NCBI GenBank assembly: GCA_947581845.1
Contig: CANPVY010000203.1
Location: 1-6,267, forward strand
DNA: 6,267 nucleotides
Source: an uncultured bacterium
GTDB lineage: Bacteria > Gemmatimonadota > Gemmatimonadetes > Palauibacterales > KS3-K002
Reading direction: 5' to 3'
Shown here: positions 1 through 6,148 of the stretch, piece after piece
How the letters are laid out: every line of letters begins with the position of its first letter
Numbering within the stretch: position 1 is the stretch's first letter
Translations under genes and position numbers: made by a program
The notes under the pieces: generated by a model
Told to the model about the DNA's origin: nothing
What the model saw: only the letters and a program-made list of their open reading frames with translations
Databases searched by the model: none

Positions 1-346
1 CGGGCAGACGGTACTCTGGGTCGGCGCCGGCATAGCAGTCCTGCACGAAGATGTCGCGACCCTGCAGGTAGGCCTGCAGGCGGATCACCAATCTGTCGAA
101 GTGCTGGACCTCGATGGGCCGGTTCTGTTCGCCCCACCAGATCCTGTCTTCGCTCGACGGCTCCCGAACCATGAACTTGTCTTCGGCAGAGCGGCCGGTG
201 TACTGGCCGGTCCGAACGACGAGCGGGCCGAGATGAGCGATCCAGCCCTCACGGCGGCGGATCGCCTGCTCATAGAGGGCCGGGGTCGAGAGGTTGTGAT
301 GGACCGCACCGAGGTTCCTGAGTCCGAGGTAAGAGAGATCAGGCAT
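1..346 (-). CDS. pckA: Phosphoenolpyruvate carboxykinase (ATP), N-terminal 115 residues, cut by window edge
   Basis: ATP-dependent PEP carboxykinase converts oxaloacetate and ATP to PEP, CO2 and ADP in the cytosol, the entry step of gluconeogenesis. Only the N-terminal part of a protein normally around 530 residues is present; the gene runs off the left edge. Seen in the translation: YLGLRNLGAVHHNLSTPALY at residues 6-25, a typical N-terminus of this family; TGQYTGRSAEDKF at 46-58, the family's TGxxTGRSPKDKF segment, where R52 corresponds to the oxaloacetate-binding arginine and the usual Pro after RS is Ala; IWWGEQN at 69-75; and AYLQGRDIFVQDCYAGADP at 92-110. The ATG at 346 is the only plausible start, because the same frame meets a stop at 374-376 with no start codon between, and a good Shine-Dalgarno lies 6 nt upstream. 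It follows the ornithine carbamoyltransferase gene after 27 nt, so the two are probably one operon. The nucleotide-binding and metal-binding parts lie outside the window. Confidence 0.95.
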   Translation of the reverse strand, partial: MPDLSYLGLRNLGAVHHNLSTPALYEQAIRRREGWIAHLGPLVVRTGQYTGRSAEDKFMVREPSSEDRIWWGEQNRPIEVQHFDRLVIRLQAYLQGRDIFVQDCYAGADPEYRLP

Positions 347-352
347 ATCGTG

Positions 353-359
353 CCCTTCC
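353..359 (-). promoter_or_regulatory. Ribosome binding site of pckA
   Basis: GGAAGGG on the minus strand lies 6 nt before the ATG at 346. It fixes the pckA start and sits inside the 27-nt gap after the upstream gene's stop codon. Confidence 0.75.
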
Positions 360-373
360 GACGTTCGGGTCGA

Positions 374-1375
374 TCAGTCTCCCAGCGTCGCTACGAGGAT
401 CGCCTTGATGGTGTGCAGCCGGTTCTCCGCCTGGTCGAAGACGATGGAGTACTCGGACTCGAACACTTCTTCGGTCATCTCCATGCCGTCCAGGCCGTAC
501 TTCTGGTAGATCTCCTCCCCGACCTTCGTCTCGCGATTGTGGAAGGCCGGTAGACAGTGCAAGCACTTGACGGAGGGATTACCCGTCAGCTCCAGCACAC
601 GACGGTTGATCTGGTACGGTTTCAGCAGCTCGATCCGCTCCGCCCATCTCGCTTCCGGCTCGCCCATCGAGACCCAGACATCGGTGTAGAGGAAATCCGC
701 ATCCTTCACGCCTTGCTCCAGGCTCTCGGTCGTCAGTATCTCGGCGCCACTCTCGTCGGCGTACGCACGAGAGCGCTCCAGCAGGTCGGCCGCCGGCCAC
801 AACGACTGAGGCCCCGCCAGGCGGACATCCATGCCGAGCTTCGAGCCACCCACCAGCAGCGAGTTCGCCACGTTGTTGCGTGTGTCACCCAGGTAGCAAA
901 GCGCGACCTCATTCAGGTCCTTCTCGGTGTGCTCCTCCATGGTCATGAAGTCGGCGAGCACCTGGGTCGGGTGATACTCGTCGGTCAGGCCGTTGTAGAC
1001 CGGGACGCCGGCGAAGGCGGCAAGCTCCTCGATGACGGCCTGGCCGAAGCCGCGGTACTCGATGGCATCGTACATGCGTCCGAGGACGCGTGCCGTGTCC
1101 CTCACCGATTCCTTGTGACCGATCTGCGAGCCGGTGGGCTCGAGGTAGGTTACGCGGGCGCCTTGATCGTAGGCCGCGACCTCGAAGGCGCAGCGTGTCC
1201 GCGTTGACGTCTTCTCGAAGATGAGCGCGATGTTCCTGTCCTGGAGCTTCGGCTCCTCGTAGCCGCCGTGCTTCGCTCCCTTCAGCGACATCGCCAGATC
1301 GAGCAGATGGTAGATCTCCTCTGCCGTGTAGTCCTCCAAGGTGAGGAAGCTGCGACCGCGCAGGTATACAGCCAT
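374..1375 (-). CDS. argF: Ornithine carbamoyltransferase (argF/arcB family)
   Basis: This cytosolic enzyme transfers the carbamoyl group of carbamoyl phosphate to ornithine to give citrulline in arginine biosynthesis; the catabolic form (ArcB) runs in reverse. The 333-residue product has the usual family length (E. coli ArgI is about 334). Visible signatures: STRTR at 57-61 in the context [20 protein letters not shown] (carbamoyl phosphate binding); HPTQ at 135-138; DVWVSMG at 232-238 (ornithine loop); and [16 protein letters not shown] at 273-288, with the catalytic Cys of HCLP at 274. The motifs are intact and the chain runs to a normal C-terminus ([11 protein letters not shown]). The start at 1375 is chosen over an in-frame ATG at 1471 because [17 protein letters not shown] matches the family N-terminus and GAGGAG lies 6 nt upstream, while the 32 extra residues look non-coding. 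It is the first gene of a probable operon with pckA. Whether the enzyme is anabolic or catabolic cannot be told: no arcA, arcC or other arg gene is in view. Confidence 0.95.
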   Translation of the reverse strand: MAVYLRGRSFLTLEDYTAEEIYHLLDLAMSLKGAKHGGYEEPKLQDRNIALIFEKTSTRTRCAFEVAAYDQGARVTYLEPTGSQIGHKESVRDTARVLGRMYDAIEYRGFGQAVIEELAAFAGVPVYNGLTDEYHPTQVLADFMTMEEHTEKDLNEVALCYLGDTRNNVANSLLVGGSKLGMDVRLAGPQSLWPAADLLERSRAYADESGAEILTTESLEQGVKDADFLYTDVWVSMGEPEARWAERIELLKPYQINRRVLELTGNPSVKCLHCLPAFHNRETKVGEEIYQKYGLDGMEMTEEVFESEYSIVFDQAENRLHTIKAILVATLGD

Positions 1376-1381
1376 TTGGGG

Positions 1382-1387
1382 CTCCTC
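1382..1387 (-). promoter_or_regulatory. Ribosome binding site of the ornithine carbamoyltransferase gene
   Basis: GAGGAG on the minus strand lies 6 nt before the ATG at 1375. It decides between that start and the longer in-frame ATG at 1471, which has no comparable purine tract. Confidence 0.8.
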
Positions 1388-1520
1388 TATTCCGTTGACG
1401 CTCCCGTGCTCTACGCATGGGGATGATCCAGCCGGACCGGCCAGCACCCCAGGCAAGGCCCAGCTAACCACCCTCGAACCGCTCCGGCGATCCCGCTTAC
1501 CGCGCTGTTCCTCAGGCTAC

Positions 1521-1537
1521 GCGGGGCGAAGTCCCGC
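1521..1537. repeat. Short inverted repeat (hairpin) in the divergent intergenic region
   Basis: GCGGG at 1521-1525 and CCCGC at 1533-1537 form a perfect 5-bp stem with a 7-nt loop. Read on the minus strand it would lie in the leader of the carbamoyltransferase transcript if that transcript begins near the AT-rich island at 1667-1682. No U-tract follows on either strand, so it is not an intrinsic terminator. In sequence this GC-rich such a stem can arise by chance. Confidence 0.3.
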
Positions 1538-1666
1538 CGAAGTTAAGGGAATGCCGGGAGGTCCGGAAGTCGGCGGAAGACCTGCCATTTCCATGATCCA
1601 TAGCCGGGACCCGATCAGGCACCGCCGTGCGAGGACGCAAGGGCAAAGATTGCGCTGCAAGTCCAC

Positions 1667-1682
1667 TTATTCTAGTTTATTA
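1667..1682. promoter_or_regulatory. AT-rich island, possible promoter core
   Basis: Fourteen of 16 bases are A or T within a GC-rich surround. On the minus strand it contains TAGAAT (complement of 1669-1674), five of six matches to the sigma-70 -10 box, pointing towards the carbamoyltransferase gene and implying a leader of nearly 300 nt. The position 17 nt further upstream (complement of 1692-1697, TCGTCC) is a poor -35 box. On the plus strand TATTCT (1668-1673) is a weaker -10 match. The island may serve either direction; the assignment rests on composition and one hexamer. Confidence 0.3.
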
Positions 1683-1848
1683 GGCCGCCGGGGACGACCG
1701 GTAGAGGATCCCTCGCCTATCCTGCCCGTCCCCCATTTGACGTGGGTGTCTGCACGGGCTTTGCGAACTGTCCTCGACAAGCCCCGCCTCGGGTCCCGTG
1801 CATTCCAGAGTCTCCGCCGCCGCGGGCAGCCGCGCCCGGCCGGGGACT

Positions 1849-1880
1849 TTGACAACGACAAACGACGGAGGGAGCATACT
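1849..1880 (+). promoter_or_regulatory. Possible promoter of the GGDEF-ATPase gene
   Basis: TTGACA at 1849-1854 is a perfect sigma-70 -35 hexamer, 50 nt before the gene. The best following -10-like hexamer, CATACT at 1875-1880, is 20 nt away, longer than the preferred 16-18 nt, and it lies within the loop region of an inverted repeat. A near-perfect 7-nt tandem repeat (CAACGAC then AAACGAC, 1853-1866) fills the spacer. If the promoter is real, the mRNA would start at or just before the ATG and the hairpins here would act as DNA operator sites rather than as RNA structures. The two readings are alternatives. Confidence 0.25.
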
Positions 1881-1887
1881 AGCTCCC
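1870..1887 (+). repeat. Perfect inverted repeat covering the only purine-rich tract before the GGDEF-ATPase gene
   Basis: GGGAGCATACTAGCTCCC has perfect 6-bp arms (1870-1875 and 1882-1887) and a 6-nt loop. The left arm overlaps GGAGGGAG (1867-1874), the only Shine-Dalgarno-like tract upstream of the ATG at 1904. That tract is about 29 nt from the ATG, too far for normal use unless the RNA between folds. The element could be a protein-binding site in DNA or an RNA hairpin. Confidence 0.5.
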
Positions 1888-1909
1888 GGCATTAGCTGCT
1901 GGCATGCCG
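1887..1909 (+). repeat. Inverted repeat enclosing the start codon of the GGDEF-ATPase gene
   Basis: CGGCAT at 1887-1892 is the exact reverse complement of ATGCCG at 1904-1909, which is the start codon plus the second codon; the loop is 11 nt. In RNA the AUG would be paired. It abuts the preceding hairpin and shares base 1887 with it, so in a joint fold one of the two stems would be a base pair shorter. GGCATGCC at 1901-1908 is also self-complementary. Confidence 0.4.
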
Positions 1910-4900
1910 TACAGCGACTTCGTCGAACTACTCGAGTATGTAGGCAAGGATCCCTCGCGCCTCATCTTTGAGGACGAGCTGACCGGCATCCACAACCGGC
2001 GCTTCTTCCTCAGCTATCTGGAGCACAAGGTCCACTGGGAGGGCGATGGTGACTTCCCCCTCTCCCTGCTGATGGCCGACCTCGACCAGTTCAAGCAGAT
2101 CAACGACAACTACGGACATGAGACCGGCGACCAGGCGCTGACCTGGATGGCGACCTTGCTGCGGGAGGTCGCCGGCGAGCACGGCTTGCCCGTCCGCTAC
2201 GGCGGGGACGAGTTCATGCTACTCCTGCCCAAGATCGGCCGTCGCGAGGCAGCGGAGATGGCGCACCGGCTGCTGCAGCGGGCGCGCGATCGCCCCTTCC
2301 GCCTGCGTCAGGCGGAGGCCACCGTCCCCATCAACCTGAGCATTGGATTCGCAACGGCCCCGGAGGATGCCAGCAGCAGCAGCGGGCTGTTCCAGGCGGC
2401 GGACACGGCCCTGTTCTACGCCAAGCAGTCGGGCCGCAATCAGGTGGCGAGCGCCTCGGAGATCGACCCGCAGAAGGTCTTTCCGAAGACTGCGCTCTAC
2501 CGGCTGAAGGCCACAGGCATCGCAGGACGCGACGAGGAGATGGCGGTTATCTCCGAAGCGCTGGACAGGGTCACGCGCGGAGAGAGCCAGTTCCTGATCC
2601 TCGAATCAGCGCCGGGAATGGGGAAGACGACGTTCCTGGAGGCGGTGCGCCACAACCTCGTTGGCGACGACACGTTTTGCCTGACGAAGGTGGCTGGTGA
2701 CCAACAGGAAGCCTATCGCCCCTACTACCTGGCGAGCCGGATGCTGCTCGGGCTGCTCAACCAGCGAGATGACAAGGGGGCAGAGCTCCTGGAAGGGCTA
2801 ACGCAAGAGCAGGTCGGCTACCTCGAGCACATCGTCCCACAGCTCAGGCAAGCTGCAGCGCCGGCGACCGATGGGGGCGACCGCACCCTGCGGCATGGAC
2901 TGTTCGCGACGCTGGCGCAGATCTTGCCTCCGCTCGCCGACTATCGGCCGCTGGTCATCATCATCGACGACCTGCATTTCGCCGACGAAGCCACTCTGCT
3001 GCTTCTGCGTGTGCTGGCGCAGCGGCAGGAGCACACGGTCTTCGTTTGCGGCTCATCGATCGAGGCTATGAGGCTGAGCGGCGAGGACCAAGCCTCACCG
3101 CTAGAGCGCTTCTGCTCAGCCTACCAGCGCAGCTTGGGCATTCGCAACGTCAAGTTGCGACCGCTGGGTCGGGAGGGGATCGCAGAGTACCTGAAAGCGG
3201 TGTTTCCGCGCCTGAGGATGCCGGAGGGCTTCGAGAGCGATTTGGCCGAGATGACCCAGGGCAACCCACTCTTCCTCAGCGAGATCATCCGCAAGCTGGT
3301 GACGGACCGAAAGGTCACACTGATCGGCCAGGAGTGGGTGATCGAGCCTCTCGAGGAAGGCTACCTGCCGCGTTCTCTTGAAGAGATCGTCGTGCAGAAG
3401 ATCGCCGCCCTGGACGAGGAAGGCCGCGCGCTGCTCGAGCGCGCCTCCACCCTGGGAGATGGCATCTCGGTTAGCGTTCTGGCCGGCAGCTCGGAGGTGG
3501 ACGAGACCAGGGTCCTAGAGTTCCTCGATCGCGCTGAGGCGCTGGGCCTGGTGAGCCTCGACTTCCAGGTCAACGACGAGGTCATGCGGTTCCTCAGCAA
3601 GCGGGTGCTGGAGATCAGCTACGGGGCGATAGACCGAGATCGCCGGCAAGCGCTGCATGAGCAGGTCGGTCAGTACCAAGAGGACCTCTACGAGAGGCGC
3701 CTGCTCCCCTCCGCTTCCCTGCTCGCCTACCACTTCAAGCGCTCGGCCAACCACGAGAAGGCCCGTCGGTACGAGCAGATCCAGCTGGCCTTCAACGAGG
3801 CGGTCTTCGACGCCGATGAGGCCGTCGATTTCACCGGCGAGCTGCTGGCCGAGGAGCTAGAGGCAGAACGGAAGCTGGAGGCCGAGAGCATCCCCAGGGT
3901 TCCCTACGTACTGCGCACCTTCATGTCCGCAGTGCGGAACATCCAGCTCTACCCGCCGGATAGCAGGCCGATCGCGGAGGCACTGCGCGAGGTGAGGCAG
4001 GCGATCGAGGCGATCTTGGATAAGAACGAGTATCTGCACCTCTCGCATGCGCAACGCTTCCTGCTCGCGAACGGCCAGAGGCTCGACGTCTCGAGGTACA
4101 GCATGCTGGCCGGCTCGTTCCTCGAGCTGCTCACTCGGTGCGAGCTGCAGGGCATCGTGTTTCGCCGCGCCCTCACGGCCGATGAGCTGCGCACGTTGTT
4201 GATGGCGCTGGGCAAGCTGCGGCCGGAGACAGTGGACCAGGGGTTCTGGAGGAATTTCTCTCTCGAGCACGGGCTGCGTCACATCGAGCTGCGGCAAGTG
4301 CGCTACTCGCGTCTGCGCAGAAAGAAGGGGCGGGCGGCAATTCGACCGCTCCTCGTCGAGGAGGAGCAACTGGGGCCGGCAGAGCTCGTCGAGATCCCGA
4401 AGATCCTGCGCACCCTGCAAGGCGCGGCCCAGAATGCCAGGCTGTATCCTCTGGACAGCAAGCCGGTGTCACGATCGTTGGAGCAGCTGCACACCGCGTT
4501 GCAGGGCGTCTTGAAGGCGCACGAGTCGCTGACCCTGGCAGCCACCGACAAGTCGCTGCTGGTAAACGGGACGAAGCTCGACGCGACAGGGTTCGCGCCG
4601 CTGGTCGCCAGCGTGGTCGACTTCATGGATTCGGTGGGACTGACCAGCATCACCTTCACCAGGAACATCCCGCAGGCGGAGCTGCTGAGCTTCGTCGACG
4701 CGCTGCGCGAGCCTCCTGCCTCGGGGACGGAGGCGGATTTCTGGGATAGCCTGGCCCGGCAGCGGGGCCTCCAACACCTCGCCTTCAACCAGCGCCAGTA
4801 TGCGCTGGGGGTGGTGGAGAGCCTGTTGAGCTCGATGGAGCTGGAGATCGAGGAGGAAGCGGACGAGGACGCCGCGGCCGAACGAGCCGAGCAGATGCTG

Positions 4901-6109
4901 CAGGAGCCCGAAGAGGCGCTGCGCGACGCGCTGCCGAGGTTCGGCAAAGAGCTCCTGGTCAGGGGTGAGCACAAGCTGGTCACGCGCGTCCTGCGACGCC
5001 TGTTCGACGACTTCCATGAACAGCACCCTGACGATCGGGAGATGACAATCCTGGCATGCCGCGCGCTGTACGACGGCTTGATTCTGGGATTGCAGCACAA
5101 GTTCAGCGAGCTGGCTGTGGATCCCTTCCTGACGGCGTTCGCGAGCGAGATGGATGCGAGAGTGCTGCAGGAGCTCTCCACGCTGCTGCACGACATGGCG
5201 AACTCGGCGGTGCAGTTCGCCGACTACGGTCTGGCGAGCCGGGTTCTCTTGGAGGTGAGGGCCCGCCAGGCTGAGTTCGAACGTACCGGCGGTACCGGCG
5301 AGAGCCTCGCAAAGATCCTCGACCGCAAGCTCGACGCCACCGCACAAGAGCTTCTGAAGGACGACCTCAGATCAGGCCAGCACGACCGCCAGGGCAGAGC
5401 CGCCCAGGTCACCGGTGGTCTGGGCCGCTCGGGGATCCCACTGCTCGTCGACGTCATAAAGGACGAAAAGAACTTCAGGGTCCGGCTGTTGGTCGCCCGG
5501 TTGCTCTCCGAGCTGGGCCCGGGCGCCGGCCGGCAGCTCAAGCGGGCGCTGGCGACGGAAGTCACCGTCGAGCAACGCTTCCGCATCCTGGAGGTCATCG
5601 ATACGGTCACACGGAACGTGCGGGACGAGCTGGCGCACAGTCTCGGAGACGCCAGCCCGAAACTCCGCCGGGCCGCGTTCCGCCTGTTCGAGCGGCTGCG
5701 TGACGACTCTCTGATCGACATCATCCTACCCCTGGTCAGCGACGAGGAACCGACGGTGTCCAAGGGCGCGATCCGCAGCCTGGCGCACCTGCGGTCGGCC
5801 GCCGCTGTGGATGCCATCGTCGAGATCTTGGAGGAGACCGAGGAACCGAAGGTTGCCATCGCTTGCTGCCAGGCGCTGGGTGAGCTGGGACAGGCCTCGG
5901 GGATCGACGCGCTTGCCACAGTGCTCAAGGAAAGACGAGGTCTCTTGCTCCGCCGACGCTGGGACGAGCAGGTCCGGGCCACAGCGGCCCTGGCTCTGAA
6001 GCAGATCGCGGATCCCGAGGCCGCACACATCCTCTCTCGTTACGCGAAGGACCGTCATACGCGGGTCCGGCAGATCGCCGAATCATCCGGCAGGCAGGAG
6101 GCAACCTGA
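1904..6109 (+). CDS. Giant GGDEF diguanylate cyclase - AAA_16/STAND ATPase - HEAT-repeat protein
   Basis: Predicted cytosolic signalling protein of 1401 residues that makes c-di-GMP from two GTP under control of a fused ATPase switch; no signal peptide or membrane segment is seen. Residues about 22-182 are a GGDEF domain: DELTGIHNRR at 24-33, metal-binding D59 in ADLDQFKQIND, N67 and D76 for substrate, GGDEF at 100-104, and YAKQSGRN at 172-179. The I-site is absent (G91 and G94 where RxxD would be). Residues about 206-480 are an AAA_16-type ATPase: GRDEEM at 208-213, P-loop SAPGMGKT at 235-242, Walker B VIIIDDLHFAD at 351-361 and GNPLFL at 453-458. Residues about 487-640 give the winged-helix and helical extension usual in this family. 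Residues 664-804 and 829-969 are a tandem duplication, followed by an acidic linker (about 979-1004) and an alpha-solenoid with HEAT-like repeats to the C-terminus. The ATG at 1904 is the only start: TAG in frame at 1880-1882, and DELTG follows closely. The Shine-Dalgarno is weak. The domain calls are firm; the input signal is unknown. Confidence 0.93.
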   Translation: MPYSDFVELLEYVGKDPSRLIFEDELTGIHNRRFFLSYLEHKVHWEGDGDFPLSLLMADLDQFKQINDNYGHETGDQALTWMATLLREVAGEHGLPVRYGGDEFMLLLPKIGRREAAEMAHRLLQRARDRPFRLRQAEATVPINLSIGFATAPEDASSSSGLFQAADTALFYAKQSGRNQVASASEIDPQKVFPKTALYRLKATGIAGRDEEMAVISEALDRVTRGESQFLILESAPGMGKTTFLEAVRHNLVGDDTFCLTKVAGDQQEAYRPYYLASRMLLGLLNQRDDKGAELLEGLTQEQVGYLEHIVPQLRQAAAPATDGGDRTLRHGLFATLAQILPPLADYRPLVIIIDDLHFADEATLLLLRVLAQRQEHTVFVCGSSIEAMRLSGEDQASPLERFCSAYQRSLGIRNVKLRPLGREGIAEYLKAVFPRLRMPEGFESDLAEMTQGNPLFLSEIIRKLVTDRKVTLIGQEWVIEPLEEGYLPRSLEEIVVQKIAALDEEGRALLERASTLGDGISVSVLAGSSEVDETRVLEFLDRAEALGLVSLDFQVNDEVMRFLSKRVLEISYGAIDRDRRQALHEQVGQYQEDLYERRLLPSASLLAYHFKRSANHEKARRYEQIQLAFNEAVFDADEAVDFTGELLAEELEAERKLEAESIPRVPYVLRTFMSAVRNIQLYPPDSRPIAEALREVRQAIEAILDKNEYLHLSHAQRFLLANGQRLDVSRYSMLAGSFLELLTRCELQGIVFRRALTADELRTLLMALGKLRPETVDQGFWRNFSLEHGLRHIELRQVRYSRLRRKKGRAAIRPLLVEEEQLGPAELVEIPKILRTLQGAAQNARLYPLDSKPVSRSLEQLHTALQGVLKAHESLTLAATDKSLLVNGTKLDATGFAPLVASVVDFMDSVGLTSITFTRNIPQAELLSFVDALREPPASGTEADFWDSLARQRGLQHLAFNQRQYALGVVESLLSSMELEIEEEADEDAAAERAEQMLQEPEEALRDALPRFGKELLVRGEHKLVTRVLRRLFDDFHEQHPDDREMTILACRALYDGLILGLQHKFSELAVDPFLTAFASEMDARVLQELSTLLHDMANSAVQFADYGLASRVLLEVRARQAEFERTGGTGESLAKILDRKLDATAQELLKDDLRSGQHDRQGRAAQVTGGLGRSGIPLLVDVIKDEKNFRVRLLVARLLSELGPGAGRQLKRALATEVTVEQRFRILEVIDTVTRNVRDELAHSLGDASPKLRRAAFRLFERLRDDSLIDIILPLVSDEEPTVSKGAIRSLAHLRSAAAVDAIVEILEETEEPKVAIACCQALGELGQASGIDALATVLKERRGLLLRRRWDEQVRATAALALKQIADPEAAHILSRYAKDRHTRVRQIAESSGRQEAT
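3893..4315 (+). repeat. Protein-level tandem duplication, copy A (residues 664-804)
   Basis: First copy of a module of about 140 residues inside the GGDEF-ATPase protein. Landmarks: LRT 670-672, N679, LYPPDSRP 682-689, LLANGQRLD 720-728, IVFRRALTADEL 751-762, FW 781-782 and GLRH 790-793. Each landmark recurs exactly 165 residues later. Mixed helix and strand content is likely, with a short LLxNGxxLD hairpin. I recall related LYPP-motif modules beside HEAT repeats in large deltaproteobacterial-type proteins, but no named function is known to me. Confidence 0.8.
4388..4810 (+). repeat. Protein-level tandem duplication, copy B (residues 829-969)
   Basis: Second copy of the module, aligning to copy A without a gap: LRT 835-837, N844, LYPLDSKP 847-854, LLVNGTKLD 885-893, ITFTRNIPQAEL 916-927, FW 946-947 and GLQH 955-958. 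By eye about 40 of 140 positions are identical (near 30 percent). The copies are therefore old and held by selection rather than recent. A basic segment (RLRRKKGR, 803-810) and an acidic one (817-821) link the two. Confidence 0.8.
5393..6079 (+). repeat. HEAT-like repeat array (residues about 1164-1392)
   Basis: Roughly 30-residue helical pairs recur with the PBS-lyase/HEAT pattern: VRLLVARLLSELG near 1193-1205, LRRAAFRLFERL near 1254-1265, VSKGAIRSLAHL near 1285-1296, VAIACCQALGELG near 1317-1329 and VRATAALALKQIAD near 1357-1370. The Ala/Leu spacing and the Asp-rich turns before each pair are typical. HEAT arrays generally bind proteins, so this is the likely sensing or docking end of the GGDEF-ATPase protein. 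The segment before it (about 1005-1160) is also helical but more diverged. Confidence 0.8.
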
Positions 6110-6134
6110 ACGCATAGGTTCGCGGGAAGTGTGA

Positions 6135-6141
6135 AAGGAGG
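6135..6141 (+). promoter_or_regulatory. Ribosome binding site of the downstream secreted-protein gene
   Basis: AAGGAGG is a near-ideal Shine-Dalgarno, 7 nt before the ATG at 6149. It is far stronger than anything before the upstream 1401-codon gene, so the second protein of the pair may be made in greater amount from the same mRNA. Confidence 0.85.
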
Positions 6142-6148
6142 GACGATC

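Larger units (their letters stand above)
1376..1903. other. Divergent intergenic region, 528 nt, no convincing gene
   Basis: This stretch separates two divergent transcription units, so it should hold promoters for both. It is strongly GC-rich apart from one 16-nt AT-rich island at 1667-1682. An open frame crosses it on the plus strand (to 1895), but it starts inside the antisense of the carbamoyltransferase gene, has no ribosome binding site and reads as low-complexity Arg/Pro/Ser-rich sequence typical of unselected GC-rich DNA. Small inverted repeats are seen at 1521-1537, 1559-1583 (AGGTC/GACCT), 1823-1838 (CGGGC/GCCCG) and 1870-1909. No tRNA, clear riboswitch consensus, ArgR-type operator or mobile-element end was recognised. 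Confidence 0.7.

Noticed and set aside
557..1207. 216-codon plus-strand open frame antisense to the carbamoyltransferase gene
   Set aside because: A shadow frame of a firmly identified gene, with no domain and no start signal.
1376..1471. Longer carbamoyltransferase start at 1471 (32 extra residues)
   Set aside because: The extra residues do not resemble the family N-terminus and lack a Shine-Dalgarno; the ATG at 1375 has GAGGAG 6 nt upstream and matches family length.
1572..1587. Sigma-54-like sequence on the minus strand (TGGCAGGTCTTCCGCC)
   Set aside because: The GG and GC have the right spacing but the TT of the -12 element is CC, and nothing else suggests an enhancer-dependent promoter.
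1512..1601. 29-codon minus-strand frame with four Arg codons upstream of the carbamoyltransferase, as a possible arginine leader peptide
   Set aside because: It has no Shine-Dalgarno, its Arg codons are scattered rather than in a run, and no terminator/antiterminator pair with a U-tract follows.
1631..1663. c-di-GMP riboswitch (GEMM-like words ACGCAAG and GGGCAAA) upstream of the GGDEF gene
   Set aside because: The words are adjacent and in the wrong order, and the two-helix layout with a tetraloop receptor is missing; only a weak GGAC/GTCC and GCAA/TTGC stem can be drawn.
1341..1895. 184-codon plus-strand open frame spanning the intergenic region
   Set aside because: It begins antisense to the carbamoyltransferase gene, has no ribosome binding site, and its translation is Arg/Pro/Ser-rich with no recognisable domain, as expected of chance frames in GC-rich DNA.
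4303..6030. Three long minus-strand open frames (about 270-297 codons each) within the giant gene
   Set aside because: They overlap each other and the clear plus-strand protein, and their Ser/Arg/Ala-rich or Gln/Leu/Arg-rich composition is that of antisense frames of high-GC genes.
6110..6148. Terminator between the cyclase gene and the downstream gene
   Set aside because: There is no GC-rich hairpin with a T-tract in the 39 nt, which instead hold the next ribosome binding site.
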